The notes beneath the pieces are model-generated. The model was given only the letters and a program-made list of their open reading frames with translations. It was not told the origin of the DNA and searched no databases. Made by a program: the position numbers and the translations under genes. Shown here piece by piece: positions 49,181 through 55,958 of a stretch of 64,000 bases of DNA (within the stretch, counting starts at the first letter, position 1; the number at the start of each line of letters is the position of its first letter). The DNA comes from Arsukibacterium ikkense (GTDB lineage: Bacteria > Pseudomonadota > Gammaproteobacteria > Enterobacterales > Alteromonadaceae), in the NCBI RefSeq assembly GCF_000987775.1, contig NZ_LAHO01000008.1, positions 123,052 to 187,051 on the forward strand. The letters run 5' to 3'.

Positions 49181-50920
49181 ATGGATAAAATAACAGGTTC
49201 CCTATTGCATTCTTTTGTAGCTCAAAATGAGCTTGAAAGAATGGACGAGTCGACTCAATTTGAACACTTCTCAAACTATTCAATTGCTTCTAAGCACTTC
49301 AGGGGAAGTTTTGAATTAGATGATATTCATAGTGGGGCAGGTGGAGACTGCGCAATTGATGGAATATTTATTATTGTCAACGGGAGAATTGTTACAGAAG
49401 CTGATGAGCTCAACGACATTGTTGATACTGCAGGTCATTTAGACGCCGACTTATATTTTATTCAATCTAAAACAACCTCATCTTTTAGTGGGGCCGATAT
49501 TGGTTCATTTATTCATGGTGTGAAAGATTTCCTCAGTGATACTCCGCAACTAGTTCAAAATTTGAAAATCCAGAAAATAAAAAAAATATGGGAGGACATA
49601 ATATTAAAGTCTTCGTACATGGTGAATCGGCGACCATATTGTAAGTTATTCTACATTTGTACAGGAAAGTGGGTAGAAGATAAAAATTTAAAAGCTGTAA
49701 TTAGTTCAGGTGTAAATGAAATAGATAGTATCGGTTTATTTGACTCTGTTAACCTGGAGGCTCTCGGTGCTTCTGAAGTTCAGAGGCTTTACCATGAAAC
49801 AAAAAATAAATTATCAGCGACAATTACCTTTCAAAATAAAGTAACCTTGCCTGATATCAATGGTGTATCAGAGGCATATTTAGGAGTTATTCCTTTTGGT
49901 GAGTATTTGAAGTTAATACAAGATGAAAATCAGACTATACATAGTATATTTGATGATAACGTTAGAGATTTTCAAGGTAACAACCAAGTAAATAAAAAAA
50001 TAAAAAATACCTTAGAATCTGGAGATTTTGATCTTTTTTGTGTATTGAATAACGGTGTAACAATTGTTGCTACTTCAATAACACCTGTTTCTAACCGGTT
50101 TACGATAAGGGATTACCAGGTTGTTAACGGCTGCCAGACAAGCCATGTACTTCACGATTGCCAAGGAATTGAAGGGGTTGAAAGAGTATTTGTTCCAATA
50201 AAAATTATTGTTACAGACGACGAAGATATTAAAACTAATATTACTTTGGCTACAAACAGCCAAACGGAAGTTAAGACAGAGCAACTAGAAGCACTTAGTG
50301 TATTTCAGAAAAAACTGGAGCTTTACTTTAATGCTGAAAAAAACAGCATTCCTTTGTATTATGAGCGGCGTTCGCAGCAGTATAATTCAAATGCTGGGAT
50401 CAAAAGAACTCAGATAATATCTATACCAATTCAAATAAAATCATTTGCGTCCATGTTTTTAAGTTCACCACATTTGGTTACAGGCTACTATGGAACAATT
50501 GTCAAAAGATTTTCAGGGCAGATGTTCAATGAAGAGCATAAATATTCACCTTATTATGTTAGTGCATTATCTTACTTTAGAATCGAGCAGTTTTTCCGAA
50601 GTGGAGATCTGAAGGCTGAAAATAAAAAGGCTCGTTTTCATATCATGTTTATAGTAAGGCTATTATGTATGGGTGAGCAGTTAGACTTATTCAATAGTAA
50701 TAAAATGGATAAGAACTGCGAGAAATTCAAAGCAACTCTTTTAAAAGACAATGAAGCGTTGAAAGTTTTCAAGGAGGCAGAATCTATTTTTGAAAATTCA
50801 GGCTTAGATATGGATAAAAAACAATATAAGTCAGAGTCAGAGACGGAGCAGTTAGTTTCAGCTTACAAAGCGTATAACAAAGCAAGTAAATCGGATGGAA
50901 AAATTGCTGCGGGTTCTTGA
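49181..50920 (+). CDS. AIPR (abortive phage infection) family protein with putative N-terminal nuclease motif
   Basis: A 579-residue protein. The central and C-terminal region carries the AIPR hallmarks: FQGNNQVNKKIKNTL, LNNGVTIVA (about 289-297) and DYQVVNGCQTSHVL (about 309-322). The N-terminal region has GGDCAIDGI (Asp60) followed after about 35 residues by DLYFIQSKTT (Gln95, Lys97), compatible with a PD-(D/E)xK-like nuclease of the Mrr type. Members of this family are linked to abortive infection in lactococci and other bacteria. Its codon use and low GC contrast sharply with all neighbours, a sign of horizontal transfer. It has no recognisable partner gene, so it may act alone. Confidence 0.8.
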   Translation: MDKITGSLLHSFVAQNELERMDESTQFEHFSNYSIASKHFRGSFELDDIHSGAGGDCAIDGIFIIVNGRIVTEADELNDIVDTAGHLDADLYFIQSKTTSSFSGADIGSFIHGVKDFLSDTPQLVQNLKIQKIKKIWEDIILKSSYMVNRRPYCKLFYICTGKWVEDKNLKAVISSGVNEIDSIGLFDSVNLEALGASEVQRLYHETKNKLSATITFQNKVTLPDINGVSEAYLGVIPFGEYLKLIQDENQTIHSIFDDNVRDFQGNNQVNKKIKNTLESGDFDLFCVLNNGVTIVATSITPVSNRFTIRDYQVVNGCQTSHVLHDCQGIEGVERVFVPIKIIVTDDEDIKTNITLATNSQTEVKTEQLEALSVFQKKLELYFNAEKNSIPLYYERRSQQYNSNAGIKRTQIISIPIQIKSFASMFLSSPHLVTGYYGTIVKRFSGQMFNEEHKYSPYYVSALSYFRIEQFFRSGDLKAENKKARFHIMFIVRLLCMGEQLDLFNSNKMDKNCEKFKATLLKDNEALKVFKEAESIFENSGLDMDKKQYKSESETEQLVSAYKAYNKASKSDGKIAAGS

Positions 50921-50938
50921 ATAGACAAGAAATCAAAG

Positions 50939-51032
50939 GAGCAGGTTTATTGATTTTGGATAATTGGGTTGCTCTAGAGGAAAACTAATTTCTCAAACCA
51001 ATCCTCAACCGACAAATCTGGTACCCGCTTAC
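50939..51032 (-). pseudogene. Relic of a VapC toxin 3' end
   Basis: The plus-strand sequence here matches 52343-52438 over about 90 bp, covering the last codons of the intact vapC and its downstream flank. Read on the minus strand it encodes KRVPDLSVEDWFEKLVFL, against KRVADLQVEDWSV at the end of the intact VapC. The rest of the toxin is missing; the sequence runs directly into the GGGTCAGGTC repeat tract. Confidence 0.8.
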
Positions 51033-51042
51033 ATCGAGGTGT

Positions 51043-51233
51043 AGGGTCAGGTCTTGCGAGGCGTAGGGTCAGGTCTAATGTGATGACTCGCCTCCCATCC
51101 TGTCTTGGGTGCGGGGTCAGTGGGTGCGGGGTCAGGTCAGTGGGTGCGGGGTCAGGTCTTGCCTTTTGTGGGTGCGGGGTCAGGTCTTGCCTTTTGCCAA
51201 GGAGGCACGGGGTCAGGTCTTGCTTTTTGCCAA
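51043..51233 (+). repeat. Tandem degenerate GGGTCAGGTC repeat tract
   Basis: Seven copies of GGGTCAG, six of them extended to GGGTCAGGTC, occur within 190 bp. The better units read GGGTGCGGGGTCAGGTCTTG plus a CCTTTTG tail and are partly tandem (51121-51194). The reverse complement, AAGACCTGACCC, is a sequence I associate with REP-like elements near Y1-type transposases in gammaproteobacteria. No transposase is present here. The open frame that crosses it on the minus strand is a translation of the repeat, not a gene. Confidence 0.85.
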
Positions 51234-51321
51234 TCGAGAAAGGCAATAATGAAGTAAAAGTACCAATGTCGGCGGCGATAAGGCAATGTTTGTTATTAAT
51301 TTCGCTGGCAAGGGCCTAAAT

Positions 51322-51717
51322 ATGCAAATCCGATCCTTAGTTCTTTCTGTGTCACTGTTTAGTGCGCTTATTAGCTGTACAGCCTTGGCTACCGGCCAAG
51401 ATAATGCCAGGGTGCCGCTGGATCGCCTGCAGGCCTTAAGCAACGGCCAGCCAGTTACGCCATTGCCGCCATCATTTTCAGCGCAAGCTACCAAGGGTAT
51501 TGCCAATGATCAGTTAGCGATGTATCTGGCCGGTGTTATCGACAGTGGCGAGGGGCAACATTGGTGTGTCGCGGCATCGGGCTTGCCACCGCATGACGTT
51601 AATCAACAACTGCTGGCAGAACTGCAACGCGATTTGCAGCAGAAGAAAGTCGCTGCTAATGCTAACTCCGCAGTGCAGCTGGCCAGCAAATTAAAAGTTT
51701 TATTTCCGTGTAAATAA
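51322..51717 (+). CDS. Secreted Rap1a/Tai-like protein
   Basis: A protein of about 131 residues with a signal peptide (residues 1 to about 22). The mature part, AMYLAGVIDSG..HWCVAASGLPPHDV....NSAVQLASKLKVLFPC, has the spaced Cys residues and terminal FPC of the Rap1a/Tai family, which includes immunity proteins against type VI amidase effectors. No effector gene is adjacent. ATG 51322 follows CAAGGGCCT. A copy of its 3' end occurs at 53970-54043. The family call is moderate. Confidence 0.6.
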   Translation: MQIRSLVLSVSLFSALISCTALATGQDNARVPLDRLQALSNGQPVTPLPPSFSAQATKGIANDQLAMYLAGVIDSGEGQHWCVAASGLPPHDVNQQLLAELQRDLQQKKVAANANSAVQLASKLKVLFPCK

Positions 51718-51771
51718 CGTTGGGTTAGATAGGTTGTAGCTATTATTTAACTGGCGCAGATAATCGGGCTT

Positions 51772-52305
51772 TTAACCTGCTGAAGACTTTTTCATCTCAG
51801 CAACAACTTCCAGCCTGATATGCCACACTTTTTGCTGGTATTGCACCAACTGCTTAAAGCGCTGCGTACTGAACAATACTGCGGCAATAACACCAGCCAC
51901 TATGCCTATCCATGCCAGGGCAGTGAGTAATGCCGGGGAAAAATGGTCATAAACTAATAGCAGCCACAGTGCGCCTGCGACAGTAAAGAAAATGGCGTAC
52001 GCCTGAGCCAACTTTATGCTGCCCAGTGAAGCTCTGCCTTGAATTAATCTGAGCAATAGCGACATCAGAACAAAAATCAGGGCAGTATCAGCCAACATCA
52101 CCAGTGTAGAATACTCAAACCAGGTAAAGCTGAATAGCAACAGCAGCACGAAACTGGATAACAAAGTGCTCATCAATGCCGATAAGCCAATACCAAAATG
52201 CGGTGGGAATAAACCGTGGTAGTCAGTACCCATTTTGGTCTTTATGGCATGCGCAATTGAAATACCAGACAAGATACTTTGGCGCTCACTTTTAAAGGAC
52301 TTCAT
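51772..52305 (-). CDS. Hypothetical four-helix integral membrane protein
   Basis: A 177-residue protein. The N-terminus is cytoplasmic-like, and four hydrophobic segments run from about residue 40 to 145 (LSSFVLLLLFSF, TLVMLADTALIFVLMSLLL, AYAIFFTVAGALWLLLV, WIGIVAGVIAAVLF). I do not recognise a family. It lies 91 bp downstream of vapC on the same strand, within the repeat-bracketed block. Confidence 0.6.
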   Translation of the reverse strand: MKSFKSERQSILSGISIAHAIKTKMGTDYHGLFPPHFGIGLSALMSTLLSSFVLLLLFSFTWFEYSTLVMLADTALIFVLMSLLLRLIQGRASLGSIKLAQAYAIFFTVAGALWLLLVYDHFSPALLTALAWIGIVAGVIAAVLFSTQRFKQLVQYQQKVWHIRLEVVAEMKKSSAG

Positions 52306-52342
52306 GATTATTGTTCAATGTTCCAAAATTCAAAATCAAAAA

Positions 52343-52358
52343 GGTCAGCATCATTGAT
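52343..52358 (+). repeat. GGTCAGNNTCATTGAT element
   Basis: Sequence GGTCAGCATCATTGAT, immediately beyond the 3' end of vapC. The same 16-mer with variable NN occurs at 53272-53287 (minus) and 55788-55803 (plus). A one-mismatch copy is at 53938-53953 (minus), and a decayed copy is at 50939-50954. Confidence 0.7.
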
Positions 52359-52396
52359 TTTGGCTAAGTGGGTTGCTCTCGAGGGAAATTAAGTTC

Positions 52397-52861
52397 TCAA
52401 ACCGACCAATCTTCAACCTGCAAATCCGCTACCCGCTTAAATTCCCGGGTGTTGTTAGTTACCAAAATACAACCTGCGGCGATGGCATTACCGGCGATGG
52501 CGGCATCGTTGGCGCCTATGGGCGTACCTTGCTCTGCCAGATAGCGTTTAATGTTGGTGGTGGCGTCGACGGCCGCTTTATCCCATGGCAGTATGGCGTC
52601 GATACGCTCAATAAATTCGTCGACAATAATATTGTGCCTGGGTGAGGCTTTTTTACCGATGGCGCCAAACCGTAGTTCGGCATAGGTAATGGCTGAAATA
52701 ACCAGCCGGTGTTTTGCGGCAACGTACTGTTGCAGGGTTTGCAGCAATACGGCGGGGCGCTCGCGCATAATGTATGAGCAAATATTGGTATCGAGCATAT
52801 ACAGGTTTTTCAAAGTACTCTTTCCTGCACTTTTCATAGTTCTTGTCACAGCACTTGTCAT
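52397..52861 (-). CDS. vapC: VapC-family PIN-domain ribonuclease toxin
   Basis: A 154-residue PIN protein. The catalytic acids are Asp24 (MLDTNICSY), Glu62 (ITYAELRFG) and Asp119 (GANDAAIAG), and VTNNTREFKRV is the standard fourth-site region. The ATG overlaps the vapB stop (ATGA). The N-terminus is about 15-18 residues longer than usual; a TTG giving KNLYMLDTN after AGGAAAGAG is an alternative start. VapC toxins typically cleave tRNA or rRNA. Its 3' end is duplicated as a relic at 50939-51032. Confidence 0.92.
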   Translation of the reverse strand: MTSAVTRTMKSAGKSTLKNLYMLDTNICSYIMRERPAVLLQTLQQYVAAKHRLVISAITYAELRFGAIGKKASPRHNIIVDEFIERIDAILPWDKAAVDATTNIKRYLAEQGTPIGANDAAIAGNAIAAGCILVTNNTREFKRVADLQVEDWSV

Positions 52862-53085
52862 AACAGAACCCGGCCATCTTCAACGATGTCAGCGCGCTCC
52901 TGCATAAAATCGGCATCAGCTGCAGGCGCACTGGCAAAGCTAGCCCAGCTTTTACGGGCAGGGCGTAATACCAGGGTATCGCCTTCGCGGCTTATTTCTA
53001 CTTCGGCCACACCTTCAAATTCATATTCTTTGGGGATGCGTACCGCCTGGCTTCTGCCATTGGTGAATAACGCTGCTGTTTTCAT
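52858..53085 (-). CDS. vapB: VapB-family AbrB/MazE-type antitoxin
   Basis: A protein of about 75 residues. The N-terminal swapped-hairpin DNA-binding motif TAALFTNGRSQAVRIPKEY is diagnostic, and the C-terminal tail should bind VapC. ATG 53085 follows GAGGTGGCAG. It is the first gene of vapBC and is preceded by two palindromes that probably bind the VapBC complex. Confidence 0.9.
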   Translation of the reverse strand: MKTAALFTNGRSQAVRIPKEYEFEGVAEVEISREGDTLVLRPARKSWASFASAPAADADFMQERADIVEDGRVLL

Positions 53086-53101
53086 CTGCCACCTCAATTA
53101 A

Positions 53102-53153
53102 GGCCTATTACAGGTATAGGCCAGTGTAGTAGTTGGCTTGTATATGTCAAGCC
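53102..53153. promoter_or_regulatory. Twin operator palindromes of vapBC
   Basis: GGCCTAT (53102-53108) with ATAGGCC (53116-53122), and GGCTTG (53135-53140) with CAAGCC (53148-53153). Both have 7-nt spacers and lie within 70 bp upstream of vapB. Their spacing and position fit autoregulation by the toxin-antitoxin complex. Confidence 0.6.
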
Positions 53154-53220
53154 TATGTATATGGTGGCCGATTATCGATGCTGTGATGAGCCAAGGCGGG
53201 TAGTGCTGTTGTTCTCTCAA

Positions 53221-53254
53221 CATGCCGGATACAACACTCTTCCTCCCTCACCGG
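53221..53254. repeat. 34-bp direct repeat, right copy (pair at 48914-48947)
   Basis: Identical in 31 of 34 positions to the copy just after the gcvP terminator. It runs almost directly into the 33-bp repeat that flanks the next toxin-antitoxin module. Confidence 0.85.
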
Positions 53255-53263
53255 ATTGCTTCT

Positions 53264-53296
53264 GCTGACATATCAATGAACCTGACCCTATCGATC
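53264..53296. repeat. 33-bp direct repeat, left flank of the RHH/RelE module
   Basis: A segment beginning GCTGACATATCAATGAACC recurs at 53930-53962 with 31 of 33 identities. The complementary strand contains a GGTCAGNNTCATTGAT element. Confidence 0.88.
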
Positions 53297-53322
53297 CATC
53301 TCTTGCTGAAATCATGCTTAAT

Positions 53323-53349
53323 CACTATGATTAGTAAATAATCATAGTG
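53323..53349. promoter_or_regulatory. Operator palindrome of the RHH/RelE module
   Basis: CACTATGATTA (53323-53333), 5-nt spacer, TAATCATAGTG (53339-53349): perfect 11-bp arms, 16 bp before the antitoxin ATG. This is a likely binding site for the ribbon-helix-helix antitoxin. Confidence 0.75.
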
Positions 53350-53365
53350 AATCAGGAGTACACCT

Positions 53366-53635
53366 ATGGCTCAAGCCGGAACTAAAGTGCTGACAGCCCA
53401 TATACCTCTGCCACTGGCAGAAAGGGTTGATCAGCTTGCGCTGAAGTTAGAGCGCTCACGGGGGTGGATCATGAAACAAGCGTTGACAGCCTGGTTGGAA
53501 CAGGAAGAAGCACGGGAGCGCCTGACGCGGGAAGCCCTGGCAGATGTTGACGCCGGGCGGGTAACTGATCATCAGGCGGTGTTGGCGTGGGCTGAAAGCC
53601 TCGATACCGATCAACCCTTACCGACACCTCGCTAA
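53366..53635 (+). CDS. CopG/ParD-like ribbon-helix-helix antitoxin
   Basis: An 89-residue protein. The N-terminal RHH domain (LTAHIPLPLAERVDQLALKL then RSRGWIMKQAL) is followed by an acidic tail that should mask the toxin. The start codon follows CAGGAGTACACCT. Its stop overlaps the toxin start by one base (TAATG). Confidence 0.88.
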   Translation: MAQAGTKVLTAHIPLPLAERVDQLALKLERSRGWIMKQALTAWLEQEEARERLTREALADVDAGRVTDHQAVLAWAESLDTDQPLPTPR

Positions 53636-53910
53636 TGCAATTAAAGTGGACCAGCAAAGCGCTGTCTGATATTAGCCGGCTATATGAATTTCTGGCAGAA
53701 GAGAATAAACAAGCCGCGGCCAAAACCGTGCAAAGTTTGACAAAAGCCCCGGCAATTTTAATAAGCAATCCACGGATAGGAGAGCAGCTATTTGAGTTTA
53801 TGCCCCGGGAGGTGCGCCGTTTATTAATAGGCAATTATGAGCTGCGCTATGAATTGCAGGATGGCACGATTTACCTTTTACGCTTGTGGCATACACGTGA
53901 AGAGCGCTAA
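53635..53910 (+). CDS. RelE/ParE-family toxin
   Basis: A 91-residue protein with the RelE/ParE fold pattern: LKWTSKALSDISRLYEFL, a central helix, REVRRLLIGNYELRYEL and terminal LRLWHTREER. The last two basic/His segments are typical of the active or binding face. It is translationally coupled to its antitoxin. Whether it cleaves mRNA or poisons gyrase cannot be told from sequence. Confidence 0.88.
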   Translation: MQLKWTSKALSDISRLYEFLAEENKQAAAKTVQSLTKAPAILISNPRIGEQLFEFMPREVRRLLIGNYELRYELQDGTIYLLRLWHTREER

Positions 53911-53929
53911 GGGCAGCCGTTGCCTTGCT

Positions 53930-53962
53930 GCTGAAATATCAATGAACCTGATCCTATCGATC
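53930..53962. repeat. 33-bp direct repeat, right flank of the RHH/RelE module
   Basis: Begins GCTGAAATATCAATGAACC and matches the left flank in 31 of 33 positions. The pair defines a 666-bp repeating unit containing operator, antitoxin and toxin. Confidence 0.88.
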
Positions 53963-53969
53963 ACATAAA

Positions 53970-54043
53970 CTCTAACTCAGCTGTGCAACTTGCCAGCAAA
54001 TTTAAAGTTCTATATCAGTGTAAAATAACATCGAGTTAGACAA
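53970..54043 (+). pseudogene. Relic of the 3' end of the Rap1a/Tai-like gene
   Basis: This segment encodes NSAVQLASKFKVLYQCK, matching NSAVQLASKLKVLFPCK at the end of the intact gene (51322-51717). Similarity continues through the region of the stop codon into the 3' flank, including a GAGTTAGAC/GGGTTAGAT stretch. Only the last 50 or so coding bases are present. Confidence 0.82.
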
Positions 54044-54120
54044 GCTCAGGAAAATTCGCAGCGGGTAAAAAATACGCTATACTGCACCAATAGTATGATT
54101 ATTAGCGAGGTAGTACCATT

Positions 54121-54384
54121 ATGGCTGCGATCCGAAAAACAATTACTTTAACCGAGCAGCAAGGCGAATGGGTTAAAACACGTATTGCCTCTGGTGATTT
54201 TACCAATGACAGTGAGTATTTCCGTGATTTAATTCGCCGCGATCAAGCCCGCAATGAGCAACTTGAAGCAGTGCGGGCAGCGCTAATTGAGGGGGAGCAA
54301 AGCGGTATAAGCACTCGTTCTGCTGATGATATTTTGCGAGCTGCAAGAAAAAGGCTTAAAGCTGATGGCACGATACCGGCTTAG
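54121..54384 (+). CDS. parD: ParD-family antitoxin
   Basis: An 87-residue protein of the ParD class: RKTITLTEQQGEWVKTRI, FTNDSEYFRDLIRRDQ and a LEAVRAALIEGEQSG helix. A -10-like TATACT lies at 54078-54083. It overlaps parE by 20 bp, which supports one transcript. ParD neutralises ParE and autoregulates. Confidence 0.92.
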   Translation: MAAIRKTITLTEQQGEWVKTRIASGDFTNDSEYFRDLIRRDQARNEQLEAVRAALIEGEQSGISTRSADDILRAARKRLKADGTIPA

Positions 54385-54667
54385 CTGTAGCGCAGATCAG
54401 GATCTTTTCGATATCTATATCTATGGAGTGCAGACTTTCGGCGTTAACCAAGCTGAAGCCTATGTTGCGGGTATGCAAGCCCGTTTTCAAAACATTGCTG
54501 ATACGCCCCGTTTATATCCGACTGTTGACAGCATTCGGCTGGGCTACCGTCGAGGCGTTTACGGTGTACATGCCATTTACTACCGTGAAGATGCTACAGG
54601 TGTGTTGATCGTTCGTATTTTACGAGGGCAGAATTTACCCACAGCATTTCAGGCAGATAATAGTTAG
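54365..54667 (+). CDS. parE: ParE-family toxin
   Basis: A protein of about 100 residues. YRLSCSADQDLFDIYIYGVQTFG, MQARFQNIADTPRLYP and YRRGVYGVHAIYYRE then VLIVRILRGQN are standard ParE elements. ATG 54365 is inside the parD end. ParE toxins usually inhibit DNA gyrase. Confidence 0.92.
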   Translation: MARYRLSCSADQDLFDIYIYGVQTFGVNQAEAYVAGMQARFQNIADTPRLYPTVDSIRLGYRRGVYGVHAIYYREDATGVLIVRILRGQNLPTAFQADNS

Positions 54668-54668
54668 C

Positions 54669-54692
54669 AAAACCTCCCACCCAAAAGGTTTT
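54669..54692 (+). terminator. Probable terminator of parDE
   Basis: AAAACCT, loop, AGGTTTT a few bases after the parE stop; short 7-bp stem ending in T residues. Confidence 0.5.
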
Positions 54693-54812
54693 ATCTTCGA
54701 GAGTTTTAGGGGCAGATAAAAACTAACCGGATAATATTAGCGTTTCGATATACTGCACCCAGCGGCGACCAACCGATAAAATCATAACCCCGGCAATTAA
54801 AGGCTTAACCCA

Positions 54813-55757
54813 ATGAGCAAGATTTACGTGTTACATGAAAACAATGAATGGACGGTTCACTTACAACGTAGACTCGATGAATTACATTTTCCTTATGAGT
54901 TATGGCATTTAGATGAGGGCTCGATTGATTTGTCGGGCGAGCCACCGCAAGGTGTTTTTTACAATCGTATGAGTGCATCGTCGCATACCCGGGATCACCG
55001 CTTTGCCCCTGAACTGGCTGGCGCGGTTATCGCCTGGTTGGAATATCATGGGCGTAAAGTGATAAACGGCAGTCGCGCCTTGAGTTTGGAGATCAGCAAA
55101 GTACATCAATACTTAGCTTTAGAAAAAGCAGGCATAGCTACGCCAAAAACCATTGCCGCAGTAGGAAAAAAGCACATTGTTGAAGCGGCAAATGCGCTGG
55201 GTATAGGCTCATTTATCACCAAGCATAATCGTGCGGGTAAAGGGCAGGGGGTGCAATTATTTCACTCGGTACAGGCATTACAAGACTATCTTGAAGGTCC
55301 CAATTTTGATGCGCCGGTTGATGGCATTACCCTGATTCAGCAATATATTAAAGCGCCCGAACCTTTTATCATCCGGCACGAGTTTATTGGCGGCAAGTTT
55401 TTGTATGCGGTTAAAGTTGATACTTCTGCAGGCTTCGAACTTTGCCCGGCCGATGCTTGCGCAATAGGTGACATGTTTTGCCCCACTGACGAAACACTCG
55501 CTCAGCCAAAGGCAAAATTTGAAATACTTCAAAATTATCGGCCTGCGTTTATCGAGCAGTATGAAATGTTTCTTAAAGCGAACGCCATTCAGGTTGCTGG
55601 TATAGAGGCAATTCAAGATGCCGACGGCAACAGCTATGCCTATGATGTGAACACCAATACTAATTATAATTCTGACGCTGAGGCAACAGCGGGGCAATTC
55701 GGCATGCTTGAGCTGGCTCATTATCTTAAAGCTGAGTTAGATAAAATATCGTTGTAA
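54813..55757 (+). CDS. ATP-grasp domain protein (RimK/glutathione-synthetase-like ligase)
   Basis: A 314-residue protein. An N-terminal preATP-grasp region (1 to about 95) is followed by an ATP-grasp domain with IGSFITKHNRAGKGQGVQLF (nucleotide-binding lysines), LIQQYIKAPEPFIIRHEF and the metal-binding DVNTNTNYNSDAE stretch. ATP-grasp ligases join a carboxylate to an amine or thiol. The substrate is unknown. It sits downstream of parDE with its own upstream gap. Confidence 0.78.
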   Translation: MSKIYVLHENNEWTVHLQRRLDELHFPYELWHLDEGSIDLSGEPPQGVFYNRMSASSHTRDHRFAPELAGAVIAWLEYHGRKVINGSRALSLEISKVHQYLALEKAGIATPKTIAAVGKKHIVEAANALGIGSFITKHNRAGKGQGVQLFHSVQALQDYLEGPNFDAPVDGITLIQQYIKAPEPFIIRHEFIGGKFLYAVKVDTSAGFELCPADACAIGDMFCPTDETLAQPKAKFEILQNYRPAFIEQYEMFLKANAIQVAGIEAIQDADGNSYAYDVNTNTNYNSDAEATAGQFGMLELAHYLKAELDKISL

Positions 55758-55787
55758 GGGGCGCTTGGGATCATGCCAAAATCAAAC

Positions 55788-55803
55788 GGTCAGTGTCATT
55801 GAT
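55788..55803 (+). repeat. GGTCAGNNTCATTGAT element at the edge of an antitoxin relic
   Basis: Sequence GGTCAGTGTCATTGAT, preceded by CAAAATCAAAC as at the vapC-flanking copy (CAAAATCAAAA). It joins directly to the antitoxin remnant. Confidence 0.7.
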
Positions 55804-55808
55804 TTATA

Positions 55809-55946
55809 GCTGAGATCCACGAAGTAAAACTGGCTCGCCTGCGTGAACAATTGAAAGTGGGTACTGACCAACTGGACCGTGGCGAAGGTATCGCCATTGA
55901 GTCAAAGGCGGCACTGGATGTACTGTTTGACGATATAAAAGGCTAA
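55809..55946 (+). pseudogene. 3' remnant of a ParD-type antitoxin gene
   Basis: An open frame of 45 codons plus stop encodes LARLREQLKVGTDQLDRGEG and then IESKAALDVLFDDIKG, the typical C-terminal half of short RHH antitoxins. There is an in-frame stop just upstream and no start codon or N-terminal RHH domain. No toxin follows; the next gene is an RluA-type enzyme. It is a broken antitoxin whose 5' part was replaced by the repeat element. Confidence 0.8.
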
Positions 55947-55958
55947 ACAGGAGGGCTT

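Noticed and set aside
50974..51246. A 90-residue minus-strand frame across the repeat tract
   Set aside because: Its sequence is the translation of the GGGTCAGGTC repeats followed by the vapC tail relic; no start signal or family resemblance.
51700..54040. GTTAGAT and GTTAGAC near gene ends as integron attC sites
   Set aside because: They resemble the attC core, but no matching RYYYAAC partner and complementary inner boxes were found at sensible spacing, and no integron integrase is present.
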